The translations under genes were made by a program, and so were the position numbers. Source: Mallotus nudiflorus (lineage: Eukaryota; Streptophyta; Magnoliopsida; Malpighiales; Euphorbiaceae). Taken from it: 64,000 nucleotides of DNA. Shown in pieces: positions 32,623-42,978 of the stretch (within the stretch, counting starts at the first letter, position 1; each line of letters starts with the position of its first letter). The notes under the pieces were generated by a model. The model saw only the letters and a program-made list of their open reading frames with translations. It was not told the DNA's origin and did not search any database. Location of the stretch: NCBI GenBank assembly GCA_947683625.1, contig CANTUR010000125.1, positions 3,906,001 to 3,970,000 of the forward strand, given 5' to 3'.

Positions 32623-33010
32623 AAGAAATGATAAGTTACATGGATAGAGCGTAAAATACACTTGTTTCCAGCAGTGAAATGAAAATATATTTCATTTCTA
32701 ACTACATGCCAAAGAAGCTAGAGAGTGTACTCCCCAAAGAAGCTAGAAAGTATACTCCAATCGATTAGCCCCTAAAGAAAGCATCATTGAAAAGACTGAA
32801 AAAGATCGCAAAATGATCAGTGCAGGAGCAAGTTTAAAGCTCAGAACAAATGAAATTAAGGGTAGCAATAAAATAGGCTCTTTCATTCGAATGAAAACAT
32901 CTCTGCTGAGCCAAAAAGTACCAAGTCCGCCCTCAGTTTACATTTTTAATGTATTCGTTTGGATGATTTTGTTCATAGCTATTGGTACGGAATTACTGAT
33001 ACTTCACTGA
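32623..33010 (+). pseudogene. Decayed exon-like stretch after the split exon
   Basis: Contains a 26-bp tandem duplication (CCAAAGAAGCTAGA at about 32709 and 32735). Lys/Glu-rich reading frames (KESIIEKTEKDRKM, LKLRTNEIK) end at a GTAGCA donor-like site, with several stops. Possibly the next exon of the same unrecognised gene. Confidence 0.3.
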
Positions 33011-33441
33011 GTGATAGTATACTCAATAGATGAATTTACATTATGATGAAACGGTGCAAGTGTGCTAGTGTTTGTCACAACGACTTGAGTGGCAGATATG
33101 AAATTCTATTACGCAATCAGAAAAAGGGTTTGAAGCAGTAGCTCCTCCAAATATGTTCTATTCTCTTTTCCACTGACCAGTTGAAATTATAATGAAAATA
33201 TAGAAAGAATCATACTTAAAAGTTCATATCACAGATTATAATCTGCTGTGAACGATGAGATATGGTAGTTGCCGTATGAATTGCTTGCGCTCAAGATAAT
33301 GTATTTCAATTTTGTTTTAATTAAAATGAAGTTATTAATAGTTTTTTGTAATTTCTCTTTTTTTTTATATAGTTTTTTCTTTATTATTTTGGTTCATATT
33401 GGATGAGAACAGCCAGCTTGAAACTTTAAACAACTCCATAT
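33011..33441. other. Noncoding, intron-like
   Basis: T-rich towards 33350-33385. No domain or repeat recognised. Confidence 0.4.
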
Positions 33442-33648
33442 ATGAAGATCCGTGGAAGCATCTCAAGATTTCAGGAAACGGGTGTAATCAAAGAGGGACG
33501 AAATTTTAAAAAAGCTACCAAAAGTTGTTGCACAACAATTTACGAACAAGAAGTGAATTCAATGATGAGAGCTAAGTTATTGCAGGGCACTAGCAATCCA
33601 CGAAAGAAAATTAAGTTCCCGATGAAGAAATATCAAGAAATGTTGTGA
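33442..33648 (+). pseudogene. Small basic reading frame, possible last exon of the unrecognised gene
   Basis: 68 codons with many Lys/Arg (FKKATKSC, NPRKKIKFPMKKYQ). It follows a T-rich tract and an AG-rich start, and lies on the same strand as the exons at 30.6-32.6 kb. No homology recognised. It may be chance. Confidence 0.25.
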
Positions 33649-35490
33649 ACTTTTTTAACACATTAAGCAGGAAAAGAAAATCAAAATTGTATTTAACTTC
33701 CATGAAATTGTACATGTTTCAACAAAATGATTACAGTTGTTTCAGTTTCTTGTTGATCCCAGCATGGGGACCTGACTGGCAAGCAACTTCCCCGCATGTG
33801 CACAAAAGTAAACGCAACACATCTACTCAAATCTGAATCAGAGATTACTGCTTCATTTAGTAAGAAAGGCACAGAGGCTCTGTTAAAATCTGCTTAAGTT
33901 CATAAAATCACTTATAATGTGATCAACCACTCATTGACAAACATAAATTATCTTGGATGCATTACATAGAGGTAGTGTTGCTTAATTTCACTAGTAATTA
34001 AACTTCAATTTACTGCTAATAGTACAATGAACTCTGCAATAGCGTTCTAGCTCCTACTATTAGGGTATTTTACAAGACCCTTACAGAAAGCTAATGTAGC
34101 AACTATGTGGACTGGTAATTGAGTCCAGTTCAGAAAATCCATCAGGCCTTTCGCATCCTGCCAGTATCTACTGTATAACATAACACATTACTAATTTTAC
34201 CAAAACAAGCAATGAAGGTAAACTAGCAACTTGTCACCCTTTTATATTCCATGAATTCAACATATTGTAGAGTTTTCTTCGCATCAAAATTAGCCAAAAG
34301 TTCAAGATGAAGTAGCTATAGCAAGAAATTCAGCGAAACACTATTGCGAAGTCTAATGCAAATAGTTGCCACAAAATCAATTAATTACAAAGGGAAAATC
34401 AGCAATGAACCAAAGAAAATGCAAATATAAGTCTGGTGACCAGCTAAGAGCTAAATTTAGTAACCTCCAACCAACATCATTAATTTTTAAAATCACAGGT
34501 CCAATTAAAGAAACGTGGTCAGTAGAGTTCAAAAAAAATATTATGGGCCTCATACAAATGGGAAAGAAAATACGGTATTTAGAATTAAAGTGAATATTCT
34601 GGTATCTAACCTTTTAATGCCACTATATTAGAAGACAACAAATAAATCAATTATGAAAATCACTAAAGAGGGAAATTCCCAAAGCTGTAGAATACATATT
34701 CAAAGACAGGCTTAACCAAACTTCATAGGTGAAATAGAAAATAGGCTGGAAAGGTTACAGAGAGATGAAACTGTAGAAGTCACAAATCACAATTCAAACT
34801 TTTGCTAAGCAATATTGAGAAACTATACCATTATAGCAATAAGTAAAATCTTGAAGTAAAGTAACTTGAAACAAGGATTGCAGGCAATAGATTTCTACTC
34901 TTGGAATATGGGAATAGAAGTCGCAAATCACAATTCAAACTTTTGCTAAGCAATACTTTATACATGACTATTTGACATGTGTTAGAGAAGAGAAAAATAG
35001 GTAAGCATAAGAAAAGAATTGAAACAAATGTAAATGTTTACCTGGGGACCGCAACTAATGTGTTTAATAAAATCCTTGTAATAAAAAAAATGCAAACAAA
35101 CATAAGGTTTCCAAGAAAGACATCCATGATTATCTAGAATAACCAATGTAAAAAATTATATATAGCTTCAAAACTATAAAACCTAGACACTAGAGCATAT
35201 TTCCAATTCCCTCTGGCAGTCCTGACCTTTTGAGATCTCCAAGCCAATAAATAAAAGTTTAAGGAAGAATCCTGCCCTTTCTCATTGGTTTGCTTCGAAC
35301 TTCTATCTTGGACTGTTAAGGCACTCCATATATAGTTCAATACAAGTTACACAGAAATAGAATTATGGACATGTCGAAACAAAGAACACCATTTGAAATT
35401 TTAAAAATGGATACAAGTATCCAGGAGAAGAAAACCAATAGCAGACTTCCATAAAACTACGTAAAAAGCACAAATACCTTCCTATTGACA
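33649..35490. other. No gene seen; contains a 40-bp direct repeat
   Basis: The sequence AATCACAATTCAAACTTTTG with flanks occurs at 34775-34815 and 34916-34956, 141 bp apart. Open frames here (for example 34366-34593) show no recognisable product. Confidence 0.5.
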
Positions 35491-35493
35491 ATT

Positions 35494-35735
35494 TTCAGCA
35501 TCAATGTTAATAAAATCATCGAGGCACACTTCACTTAATGGCTACGATGAGCTGGAATGGCTAAGGTGAGTTCGTCCAGTTTGTTCATGATTATAGTCAC
35601 TGTGATCAACAGAAAGTGGACACATGTAATTTTCACCACTATATTCATATGGAAACTCTAGAAATGAATCTGCCATCTCACTGGGAACCTCTTTAGATTC
35701 ATTTATCCAGATTGACCAGGAACAGAGGCACCATC
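35494..35735 (-). pseudogene. C-terminal exon-like remnant of an unrecognised minus-strand gene
   Basis: Minus-strand reading NESKEVPSEMADSFLEFPYE, YSGENYMCPLSVDHSDYNHE, QTGRTHLSHSSSS, stop, PLSEVCLDDFINIDAENCQ, stop. Composition is that of a real acidic C-terminal exon and not of transposon DNA. One in-frame TAG (likely a former CAG) and a one-base shift near GQSG suggest decay. The protein family is not recognised. Confidence 0.4.
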
Positions 35736-35767
35736 AATCATGCATATTGTGGTGTGTTATCTTGGGG

Positions 35768-35805
35768 AAACTGATTTAGGGAGAGGTATATAATCCTAAA
35801 TCAGT
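35768..35805. terminator. Perfect 13-bp hairpin
   Basis: AAACTGATTTAGG and CCTAAATCAGTTT separated by about 12 bp. The role is unknown. It lies just upstream (minus sense) of the exon remnant and could also be the scar of a small element. Confidence 0.35.
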
Positions 35806-35859
35806 TTTGCTGGACTTTTGTTTTATAATTCTCATTGCAATAAAATAGGCTCTTTCATT

Positions 35860-38229
35860 CGCATGGATAATTGGGAAATGCTTTTTCTCTCTTTTAAACA
35901 CAAGGGTTACAATAGTCTTTTCACCACCATTGACTTTTTCCAGCAAAAAAACTTTGGTTAGATTTTATCCATTTAGCACTGTTCATAATAAAAATGATGA
36001 CTTCACTTTAAAATACCCAAATTCCAAAACCTCGCATTATGCATACATTAGCATCCTTGTTTTCTTATGTGTTTAATTATTTCTTCATTTATTATTTCCA
36101 ATTATGAATGAATGAATATATTAAATTGTCCTAAATGTGATGTGTGTTTGCATGTGTATAAAAACTAACCTTTGTTTTGCAAATTTATTAGAATAGGTTT
36201 TCTTTTCTTTTCTATTTTTTATGTAATTAAAGAATAGGCTTTCTCCAAGGTGGTGTATTCCTTAATCCCAATTCCCCCTTTTATTTCTATTTTGGATGTA
36301 TTTATTAGAATAAGCAATGTTTTCAAGTTGTAATCCTTAATCCCTTTCCTTGTTTTTATTTTGCTTATTTGCTTGCTTATTTTTATTATCTCTTGCGTGC
36401 TTGCTTGCCTACATGATTACTTGCTTGGTTGGTGGATGTTCATTTATTTATTTGTTATATAGTGAATGCTCATCAATTTAACTATCCCACACTTTATTTC
36501 CAATTTAAGTTGACTAATGATCAAGTGTGGTAATAATGAATCATAAAGCCAAAACTTGGGTGAAGTAGTAAATAAATGAGCAACATACATTACAAAAAAT
36601 AAGATAAGTAACTCCTACCCTCTGAACCTGGAATCTCTAGTTATGGAAGTGATTTTTCACTTCTTCCCGATTCAAGTGGCCACTCCAAATCTACGTGGCT
36701 AATCAAGCAAACCCTCCAATGAACAATAATAAATGAAAATTCAGTAAATGGTCGCCAATTAGCCCATGTGCCCCGATGTTATAAACGTACTTATCCTTTC
36801 ATGATAGACCCCCAACAATCACAGTGATATGAGATTGATGAAATTTGGATATGCATTTCATTCATTGCTTTTAAAATTTATGTTATTGAGTTTGCTTGTG
36901 GACAAGCATAGATTCAAGTGTGGGGACATTTATTGGTGCTAAATTGCATATAGATTTAAGACTCATTTTAGCATTCATTCATTCATTTTAGGTAGCATTG
37001 AGTATAGTTTAAACATATGGAAATATATACTTTTATATTTTAATTTATTTTTCTAGGGAAAAGAAGTTTTAGAAATGTTTAGTAATAAAGAGGAGCAAAA
37101 GAAGCAAAAAGAGAGCATAGTAGAGGAAGTAGAGCATACCTCTGTCATAGATGCAACTTGAAGCACGAGCATGGGATGTTCAATCCAAAAAAGCAACTCT
37201 AAGTCAATGTTTTATAGTGATCGTGGCATATTGGTGATCGTGGGTTCTTGACAATCAGATCTTTTGTAGCAAGCATGAATTCATAATGAGCACCACTCGT
37301 TCACTTTAAGCCCCTTTATCATGATCGTAGCCTTCATGTTTCTAGCACAGAACATGCTGAGGTGGACAATTTAAAAGAGTAGATTAAAGGGAGCTGAAGG
37401 GACATTCTATAAAAAGTTATTTAAGGACTAGAAGTAAGACTTTTAAGGAGGATTTTCTTATTTGAAAAACCCATAACTACTAAGAGAGAGAAAAAGAAGA
37501 AAGAGGAGAAAAAGAAGCTAAAGAAGGAGCCTCTATTTAATACCCACAATGTAGCACCCTTATAGTTAAACTAGTGTATCTTATCGAGCCATAACTGATA
37601 CGAACCTCACCTAGAACAGAGATAGAACATGCATCCAACTTTGAAATCTAGCCCAAGGATCATCAAGGATAGGTTGTATTGATGGAGCTAAACCTTTTGT
37701 TTATGCTTGCATTTAACTCCTTTTAGGGTTCATGTTAATAACTTATACTTAATCAAGGAGTGAGAATTTTTTAATTTTGATGACACTTAAAAACTTAAAA
37801 TGAATGAAATTATAAAAAGAAAATGGATTAGAAGTCAAAATTTAGTGAAGAGTAAGGAATGAAAATGTTAAGGGATGATAGGGATTAAATTATGAGAAAT
37901 TAATGGCATATAGTAAGCAATTCAAAGCTAGACAACTAATAGGTAATATTAGCATTTCATTAAGGGCCCAAATAGGTATTTTACATTTTAATTTACCCTA
38001 AAAAACTCTAGAATCCTCTTTAAAATTCATGGCCTTTATGGATAGGTATCAATGTTATAGGAAAAAGAAGGAAACTACCATATTTGGAAAAAAAAAAAGG
38101 GGATTAGAAAGAATCATCAAAAGTTACAAGCTGAGCAGCTTTTTCCAAGTGGATTGTGATTATCTAAAACCATTTCAAGCCATCAATCATCGGCCCTAAA
38201 GGCTCTAGTCATTCATTTAGTAAGTATTT
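35860..38229. other. Noncoding, LTR-like DNA with a polypurine-like junction
   Basis: At 36913-36926 TTCAAGTGTGGGGA follows TGGACAAGCATAGA. In plant Athila-type gypsy elements a very similar GTGTGGGG tract precedes the 3' LTR. Downstream DNA (36930-38229) would then be LTR, interrupted by C2. No coding part or LTR partner is present, so this is tentative. Confidence 0.35.
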
Positions 38230-39028
38230 TGTTGACCTTATCAATAATCAATCTTAATTTTGATCTTAACAAACTTAATTTTGACCATTTAATTTGTTTA
38301 TTTAAGTGTGTATAAGTTAGGACTCTATTGGAAGTTAAAATGAAGCATGATTATCTTAGGCTAATTGGACCTTTGAAATTCAAAGAGGCTTTTGACATCC
38401 TTACAACTTTATAATGATAAAGTTATCTTCTTCACATTTAAAGTAGACATCTTGAGCTTTCTGAATTGGGCTTATTTGTCAAAATCCAAGTTTAATTGGT
38501 TATGAAAATTTGGAGTCAAAATCTACATATACGTCTGCCATCTCAAACTGCACATCTCTTAGTATTTTGGACATATCTTGAGTTATAGATGTCCAATTAA
38601 GGTGATTTAAAATGATATAGAAAGATAAGTCCAATATCTAAAACTTTTATGAAGAATGTATGGGAAAATTAAAATTTCTTCAGGAGAAAATCATGGCTTT
38701 ATATTGTGTATAGCTGTCTGATAGTATTATGCATTTCAAATTGCATAGCTCTTAGTATTTTGGACATATCTTGAGCTACATAAGTCCATTTTAGGTAATT
38801 CAAAATGATATTGAAAGATAAGAAAAAAATATACAACTTTTATGAAGAAATTATGGGCAAATTAAGATTTCTTTAGGAGTAAATCATGGCTTCAACTTGG
38901 GCATAATTGTCTGATAGTATTCTGCATTTCAAATTGCACCGCTCTTAGTATTTTGGACATTTCCTAAGCTACAGACATCTAATTTAGGTGATTCAAAATT
39001 ATATTGAAAGATAATTCAAATATATATA
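38230..39028 (+). repeat. 5' LTR of C2, truncated
   Basis: Aligns with 41491-42289 at a constant offset of 3261, including two full 193-bp units. Homology ends near AAATATATATAGG. Confidence 0.88.
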
Positions 39029-39035
39029 GGAAAGT

Positions 39036-40342
39036 ATTTATTATGATGAAATTTTTACCCCCATTACAAGGTTAGAAGCTATTAGGATACTACTTGCATT
39101 TGCATCATACATGGATTTTAAACTTTATCAAATGGATGTTAAAAGTGCATTTTTAAATGGTTTTATCAAAGAGTAGGTATATTTTGAACAACCTCTAGGT
39201 TTTGAAAATATTGACTCTCCAAATCATGTGTTTAAACTTTCAAAAGCATTATATGGATTGAAACAAACTCCAAGAGCTAGGTATAAAAGATTGAGTAACT
39301 TTTTACTAGAGAAAGGTTTCTCTAAAGGAAAGGTTAACACAACTCTTTTCATAAAGAAATCCAAATATGATTTATTAATTGTTCAAATATATATTGATGA
39401 CATTATATTCGGTGCTACTGATTATTGCTTGTGTGAGGACTTCTCTAATTTAATGCAAGGAGAATTTGAGATGAGTATGATGGGTGAACTCAAATTCTTT
39501 CTTGGACTAAAACTTAAGCAATGCAAAAATGGGATTTTCATCAATCAAACCAAGTATGAAAGAGACATTCTTAAGAATTTTGGCATGGATGGAGCTCAGA
39601 TAAGTAAAACTCCAATGAGCACCACAACCGAAGTTAACAAAGATTAGAATGGCAAACCAGTTGATGAAAAATAATTTAGAGGTATGATTGGATCTCTTCT
39701 TTATTTAACTGCTAGTAAACTTGATATTATGTTTGCTTCTTTCTTGTGTGCTAGATTTCAATCAAGTCCTAGAGAGTCTCATTTGAATGCTATCAAAAGA
39801 ATTTTCAAATATCTTTATGGTACAATGCATTTAGGACTTTAGTATCCTAAGAGTTCATCCTTTAACTTGATTAGTTATTCTGATGCAGACTTTGCTGGTA
39901 GTTTACTAGATAGAAAAAGCACTTCTGGAACTTATCGAGTTTTAGGACAATGTTTAGTTTCTTGTTTAGCAAGAAACAAGTTTCGATTGCCTTGTTCACA
40001 GCTGAAGCTGAATATGTTACAACAAGTCTTTATTGTTCACAAGTTTTTTAGCAAAAATAATAGTTGTTAGACTATGGTGTAAAACTTAATCATATGCTAA
40101 TCAAATGTGATAATACAAGTGTTATCAACCTTAGCAAAAGTCCCATTCAACATTCTAGAACTAAGCATATAGACATCAAACATCATTTTTTGCATGATCA
40201 TGTTCAAATTGGTGATATCTCACTTGAATTTGTCAATAGAAATAATCAACTTGCAGATATCTTCACCAAATCTCTCAACGAAGAGAGATTAAATTTGATT
40301 AAGCATGAACTTGACATGATTGATGGTTCTAGTTTATCTTGA
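39036..40342 (+). pseudogene. pol: C2 pol fragment: RT (from mid-domain) and RNase H
   Basis: Starts at the YDEIFTPITRLEAIR motif and continues through QMDVKSAFLNG, FKLSKALYGLKQTPRARYKR, VQIYIDDIIFGATD (YIDD for YVDD) and MSMMGELKFFLGLKLKQ. RNase H has SYSDADFAGSLLDRKSTSG and CDNTSVINLSKSPIQHSRTK, and ends MIDGSSLS as in C1. In-frame stops at 39174, 39645, 39672 and 39840, plus a frameshift around 40000-40060 (between SCLARNKF and MLDYGV), make it dead. Close similarity to C1 pol shows one family. Confidence 0.92.
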
Positions 40343-41475
40343 TTTTATGTTTAATTGATGGTTGAACTGTTTTCATGTGAAATCATATTGTGCTTATTAA
40401 TTAATTTGATTGATAAATATTTTGATTTTGATCTTAAAATTTTTTTCAGTCGTCATCTTATATTTGGTTTATCTTTTTAAATTTCCTTTTACATTTTGTC
40501 AAAGGAGGAGAAATTATTTGAGTTTGCATGTGTACCTAGTTAATTTTCTTTTTAGCATGTGAACTTAGCTTGTTTTTTAATTCTAAAACTCCCTAAAAAA
40601 TTGTGTTTATGTTAATGACATATTATATTTTTATTTGATATAGGGGGAGAATTTTTTTTTAAATTTTTGCATGCATATTAACATTATGATTAATTTTGTC
40701 ATACATCATATGTTACAAAAGGTTTTATTTTACTTACTTTATGTATGACATAGATTTCATAAAGATTTTGAGTATCTTTATTTTTCATTTTCCCATTATA
40801 TCTCTCTCTTTTCTTTTTGCTTTTGACAAAGGGGGAGAAATACATTTGTGTTTGTTATTCATTACTATACATGTGTATAATATTTTATTATTGTATTTAT
40901 ACATGCATAATTCATGTATAATTTCTTCTTAGGAATGGTTTTTATCTTTGATAAGGCATAAATATCTTCTTAGGAATATTTTTTTTTATCTTTGATAAGG
41001 CATGAATATCTTCTTAGGAATGGTTTTTTTCTTTGACAAGGTATGAATATCTTCTTAGGAATTTTTTTGATCTTTAATAAGGCATGAATATTTTTACAAA
41101 GATTTGGTGTATCTTTGCTTTGTTCCTATAGGAAGTGATGCATTTTAGTAGCACTATATGCATATATGTTTGAAATTATTTCCTCACATTGCCTACATTT
41201 ATTTAAATTATCATGTTATCATATTTTATGCTTTTAATACATTTGTCATAAGAATACCATGTTTTTATCCCTCCTGCTATATTTTTTGTTGTTTATATTT
41301 TTTTTGTCAAGGGGAATAATTTATAAATTTATAATTCTTATTATATCCATATTCATAAGGGGAGAAATAAAGAAATATATTTTATTACATTTGGTATCAT
41401 TATTATCACAAATATTATCACACACTTTACTTGGTATTATTTTTTAATCAAACTCAAAATAAGTTTGTCAAAATC
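40343..41475 (+). other. 3' spacer of C2 with repeated polypurine tracts
   Basis: Purine tracts of type AAAGGGGGAGAA occur near 40502, 40643, 40826, 41309 and 41358, before the functional PPT at 41476. No coding frame is recognised. It matches the layout of the C1 spacer. Confidence 0.8.
40923..41095 (+). repeat. Minisatellite of about 43 bp, four copies
   Basis: TCTTCTTAGGAAT followed by a T run and ATCTTTGATAAGGCATGAATA recurs at 40923, 40965, 41009 and 41050 within the C2 spacer. Confidence 0.85.
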
Positions 41476-41490
41476 AAAAAGGGGGGAGAT
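41476..41490 (+). promoter_or_regulatory. Polypurine tract of C2
   Basis: AAAAAGGGGGGAGAT directly before TGTTGACC of the 3' LTR. Confidence 0.88.
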
Positions 41491-42973
41491 TGTTGACCTT
41501 AGAAATAATCAATCTTAATTTTTTTCTTAAAAAAATTAATTTTGAGCATTTAATTTGTTTATTTAAGTGTATATAAGTTAGGACTCTATTGGAAGTTTAA
41601 ATGAAGCATGATTATCTTGGGCTGATTGGACCTTTGAGATTCAATGAGGCTTTTGACATCCTTAAAGCTTTATAATGAAAAAGTTATCTTCTTCACATTT
41701 GAAGTATACATCTTGAGCTTTTTGAATTAGGCTTATTTTTCAAAATCTAAGTTCATTTGGTTATGCAAATTTGGAGTTGAAATCCACATATATGTTTGCC
41801 ATCTCAGAATGTACATCTCTTAGTATTTTGGACATATCTTGAGTTACAGAAGTCCAATTAAGGTGATTTAAAATGATATAAAAAGATTAGTCAAATAAAT
41901 AAAACTTTCATGAAGAAATTATGGGAAAATTAAAATTTCTTCAGGATAAAATCACAGCTTCAACTTGTGAATAGTTGTTTGACAGTATTATGCATTTTAG
42001 ATTGCACAAATCTTAGTATTTTGGACATATCCTGAGCTATAGAAGTCTAATTTAGGTGATTCAAAATGATATTGAAATATAAGTAAAAAATATACAACTT
42101 TCATGAAGAAAGTATGGGAAAATTAAAATTTATTCAGGAGAAAATCGCAGCTTCAACTTGGGTATAGCTGTTTGATAGTATTCTGCATTTCAAATTGCAT
42201 AGCTCTTAGTTTTTTGGATATATACTAAGCTATAGACATCCAATTTATATGATTAAAAATGATATGGAAAGCTAATTTAAATATCTACAGCTTATGTGAA
42301 GAAAGTGTGAGCAAATTCAAACGTCTTGAGTAGCCAATCATGGTTTTAATCCATGAATAGCTGTCTAACAACATCACTTTTAATGATTCAAAATATAGAC
42401 ATTGGACACATCATTTGTACCTTCAAAAGCTATATTTTTAAGTATAAATACCTCTAGAGTTGAATGGAAGTTAAGAAACAAGTTTACCATTCATTCTTTC
42501 TTAAGCATTCAATGAGCTCTTAAATTCTCTTAAACAATTCTTTGTTTATATAACTCTTGTGAGAGTTGGGTGTGTTTTAGAAATAGAATTTTTCTTCATC
42601 TTAAATCTTGGGTTAGATTAGAAGGGAAGTGAGATTGATTTCTAAAGGAATTGGTTTAAGTGTTATCTATTGAAACACTTGGATTTTGGTTTTTTGAGTG
42701 AGCCTTGAAAACTCATGTTGTAAGGTTATAAGAGTGAACCATAAAAATCTTTTGTAATCTCAATCTTATGAATAAGATTTTGGGTGATTGAAAATCCTAA
42801 CTTGGGGATAAGTTAGGTGGAGACGTAGGATTATTGTTGAATCCGAACTCCTTAAATCTTTTTGTTCATTCTTCCTTCTCAACTTCCATTTAATTCTTAC
42901 AAAGAATTCTTTTAATTTCTCATTTTTATTTGATAGTCCTCTTCACCCCCCCCCCCCTCTAGGAATCTTTTCA
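41491..42973 (+). repeat. 3' LTR of C2, 1483 bp
   Basis: From TGTTGACC to CTTTTCA. Contains TATAAATA at 42443-42450, the 193-bp array (anchors near 41830, 42023, 42216, 42404), and a run of 13 or so C before CTCTAGG. The C1 LTR has 7 at that place. Confidence 0.92.
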
Positions 42974-42978
42974 TATTT

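Larger units (their letters stand above)
38230..42973 (+). mobile_element. Ty1/copia element C2, relative of C1, with large internal deletion
   Basis: Flanked by TATTT on both sides (38225-38229 and 42974-42978). A truncated 5' LTR (38230 to about 39028) runs straight into the middle of RT. Primer site, gag, protease and integrase are gone. The 3' end is complete: RT-RNase H, spacer with repeated polypurine tracts, PPT, full 1483-bp LTR. The two LTR copies differ by roughly 10% over the shared part. Confidence 0.93.
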
